From Spirochaetota bacterium (GTDB lineage: Bacteria; Spirochaetota; Spirochaetia; Treponematales; Treponemataceae), in the NCBI GenBank assembly GCA_023438065.1, contig JAEXRH010000015.1, positions 1-64,000 on the forward strand: a stretch of DNA of 64,000 nucleotides. The letters are read 5' to 3'. Below are positions 62,377 to 64,000 of this stretch, piece after piece. The notes beneath the pieces are model-generated. The model made no database searches and was not told the DNA's origin. It saw only the letters and a program-made list of their open reading frames with translations. A program made the translations under genes and the position numbers. The number at the start of each line of letters is the position of its first letter. Within the stretch, counting starts at the first letter, position 1.

Positions 62377-64000
62377 ATGAAAAATCGCGGATTTTCTAAA
62401 TATATCCTCACGGCGGCGGTGTTTTTGGCGCTTTCGGGCGGCATGGCGTGGGGGGCGGCGTATACATGGACGGGCGGCGGAAGCGGAGTCTGGGAGCTCG
62501 CGGCAAACTGGGGAGGCGGCGGATATCCCGTCGCGGGCGATACGGCGACGATCAACACAGCGGCGGTAATCACGACCTCGACGCCGATAACGGTATTTGC
62601 ATTAACGATCAACGCGGGCGCGACACTGAACCTCGGAAACACGCTTACGGTAACGGGCAACACGAACAACCCTAACGAGAATTTCCGCGTTGACTCGACG
62701 AACGTAACGATTAACACGAATGGCCATGCCATCACGGCAGGCTGGACGGATTTCGGAAAGACCGTCGCATGCTCACTCAGTCTCGTCGGAACGGGCACAT
62801 GGACCACAGCCACGCTCGATACGAATCAGACGACGAACAATTACGTCACGATGACGAATGGCGCAAAAATCGTGGTGTCGACGCAAGCGTATTTCGACCA
62901 GACTGGATCGACGGCAACTTTTTTTAGCGGCGACGGGAGTTGCTCCATCACCCTTCCAAACAACGTCAATGCGTCCCCTGACGTCGTCTTCGATGGCGTA
63001 TCGGTAATCTACGGAGGCAATACATATACGGTGTCCCATACCGGGGCGGCGGCCCTCGGACAGACCATAAGCATCAGCATTACGGGAACACCGGCAGGAA
63101 GTTCAACCTACCGTTATCAAGCAGAGGTGAATAGCGCCGGGGCCGCCGATACATACGTCCTGGATGGAACGATAAACATCACGGGAAACGTCGCACCAAC
63201 CGATTTGACCACGACAGCGGGCAATCCGTATACGACAACCCTCTTTTTTCAAGCCGTCGACAACAACAGCGATTATATCCTTCTCACTTTTTTTGTACCC
63301 GGGGGAACGAACATCCCGATCGGAACGTTACGTTTTGTGAATAACACGAGCGCGACAACGTGGATAGGAGGCTTCGGCGGAAACGAATGGAACGACGCGG
63401 CGAATTGGACCGGAGGAGTACCCACCAACACCAGCACGGTCGTGATTCCGCAACTCGTTTCCGGTAATTATCCAATAGTCACGGGGACAGCACCCACAGC
63501 CGCGACGATAACGATTAATTCAGGCGCAAGTCTCACGCTCAATACCGCCAACATTAATGACACGACAACGGTTACCAACAACGGAACAATCTATCTCGCC
63601 GGAACGCAGACCATCTCGGGAACTCACGTCAACGGACCCTCGAGCACCATCGTCTACACGGGAGCAGCCGCCAACCCCACGGCGTGGGGAACGAGCTACC
63701 GAAACCTCACCGTGACAGGGACGCTCACCCTCGGGGCGACCTCCATCACCGTCGCCGGAACGCTCGAGAACTCAGGCACAATCGTGGTTAACGGAGCGGG
63801 AACCGTCAATAAATCTGACAACAACAGCGGCACGTTCCAATACTCGACGGCGGCAGGAACCATCCCTGCGCTCGACGGATACAATACGCTCCAAATCACC
63901 ACCGGAACGCACGCGCAATCGAACAATCTTTCCGCGGTGTCGCTCTCCATCGGAGGAGGCGCGGCGCTTCAGCTGGGATCGCGCGCGCTATCGGTGACCG
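62377..64000 (+). CDS. Secreted beta-strand-repeat protein, partial (runs off window)
   Basis: At least 541 codons, open at the right edge. Signal peptide 1-28 (KYILTAAVFLALSGGMAWGA). The mature part is very rich in Thr, Asn, Gly, Ser and Val, with repeated alternating TIT/LTV strands, as in beta-helix, filamentous-haemagglutinin or autotransporter-type surface proteins. One module recurs: WTGGGSGVWELAANWGGGGY (31-50) and WIGGFGGNEWNDAANWTGGV (329-348), 298 residues apart. No anchor, transporter domain or catalytic motif is visible in the sequenced part. Likely an exported surface or matrix protein; the codon composition (many ACG, AAC, GGA) differs from the ribosomal genes. Confidence 0.85.
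   Translation, partial: MKNRGFSKYILTAAVFLALSGGMAWGAAYTWTGGGSGVWELAANWGGGGYPVAGDTATINTAAVITTSTPITVFALTINAGATLNLGNTLTVTGNTNNPNENFRVDSTNVTINTNGHAITAGWTDFGKTVACSLSLVGTGTWTTATLDTNQTTNNYVTMTNGAKIVVSTQAYFDQTGSTATFFSGDGSCSITLPNNVNASPDVVFDGVSVIYGGNTYTVSHTGAAALGQTISISITGTPAGSSTYRYQAEVNSAGAADTYVLDGTINITGNVAPTDLTTTAGNPYTTTLFFQAVDNNSDYILLTFFVPGGTNIPIGTLRFVNNTSATTWIGGFGGNEWNDAANWTGGVPTNTSTVVIPQLVSGNYPIVTGTAPTAATITINSGASLTLNTANINDTTTVTNNGTIYLAGTQTISGTHVNGPSSTIVYTGAAANPTAWGTSYRNLTVTGTLTLGATSITVAGTLENSGTIVVNGAGTVNKSDNNSGTFQYSTAAGTIPALDGYNTLQITTGTHAQSNNLSAVSLSIGGGAALQLGSRALSVT

Overview
The window is a GC-rich chromosomal segment from a spirochaete, most likely a Treponema-like member of the Spirochaetota. The clearest marker is RpoB codon 491 (54262-54264): it encodes Asn at the position equivalent to E. 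coli Ser531, a substitution known from naturally rifampicin-resistant spirochaetes. The sizes of RpoB (1167 aa) and RpoC (1409 aa) and the tuf-rpsJ junction also fit. No species can be named from the sequence alone.

1-13.7 kb is accessory and sensory. It holds a DHRS1-like SDR oxidoreductase, an orphan periplasmic solute-binding protein, a histidine kinase/HD-GYP pair, a class III adenylate cyclase, a GH1 beta-glucosidase, a large TPR protein with a C-terminal zinc module, and an OmpR-type two-component system. 13.7-17.5 kb is a compact clpS-clpA-aat operon, that is, the bacterial N-degron (Leu/Phe) pathway. 17.6-23.2 kb carries xth, a rhomboid protease, prfA, prmC (which methylates the prfA product) and an RSH-type (p)ppGpp enzyme with a degenerate hydrolase domain. 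23.2-28.7 kb has a CBS-ACT protein and a complete branched-chain amino-acid ABC transporter (livK, livHMGF).

28.9-59.7 kb is a translation/transcription supercluster, all on the minus strand apart from one inserted gene. In the direction of transcription it reads: tRNA-Thr, rpmG, tRNA-Trp, secE, nusG, rplK, rplA, rplJ, rplL, rpoB, rpoC, rpsL, rpsG; then a foreign-looking interruption (a polysaccharide pyruvyl transferase and a DUF3795 protein, with no fusA); then tuf, rpsJ and the S10-spc-alpha series to rplQ, ending in a 58-aa zinc-ribbon gene. infA, map and adk are absent between secY and rpmJ. A near-consensus promoter drives the tRNA-Thr end and a second one lies about 520 nt upstream of tuf.

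59.8-64 kb is an overlapping operon (patatin-like lipase, serine acetyltransferase, membrane-anchored NusG-II protein), then three palindromes at an exact 35-bp period, and the 5' part of a secreted repeat protein that runs off the window.

Two themes run across the window. First, several genes that start transcription units (solute-binding protein, xth, prfA, prmC, patatin, perhaps the TPR gene) have a -10 hexamer only 6-7 nt before the start codon and no Shine-Dalgarno, the signature of leaderless mRNAs; other genes have good Shine-Dalgarno sites. Second, many gaps inside the ribosomal/RNAP operons hold clusters of two or three strong hairpins without a U-tract, and short arm words recur between distant loci.
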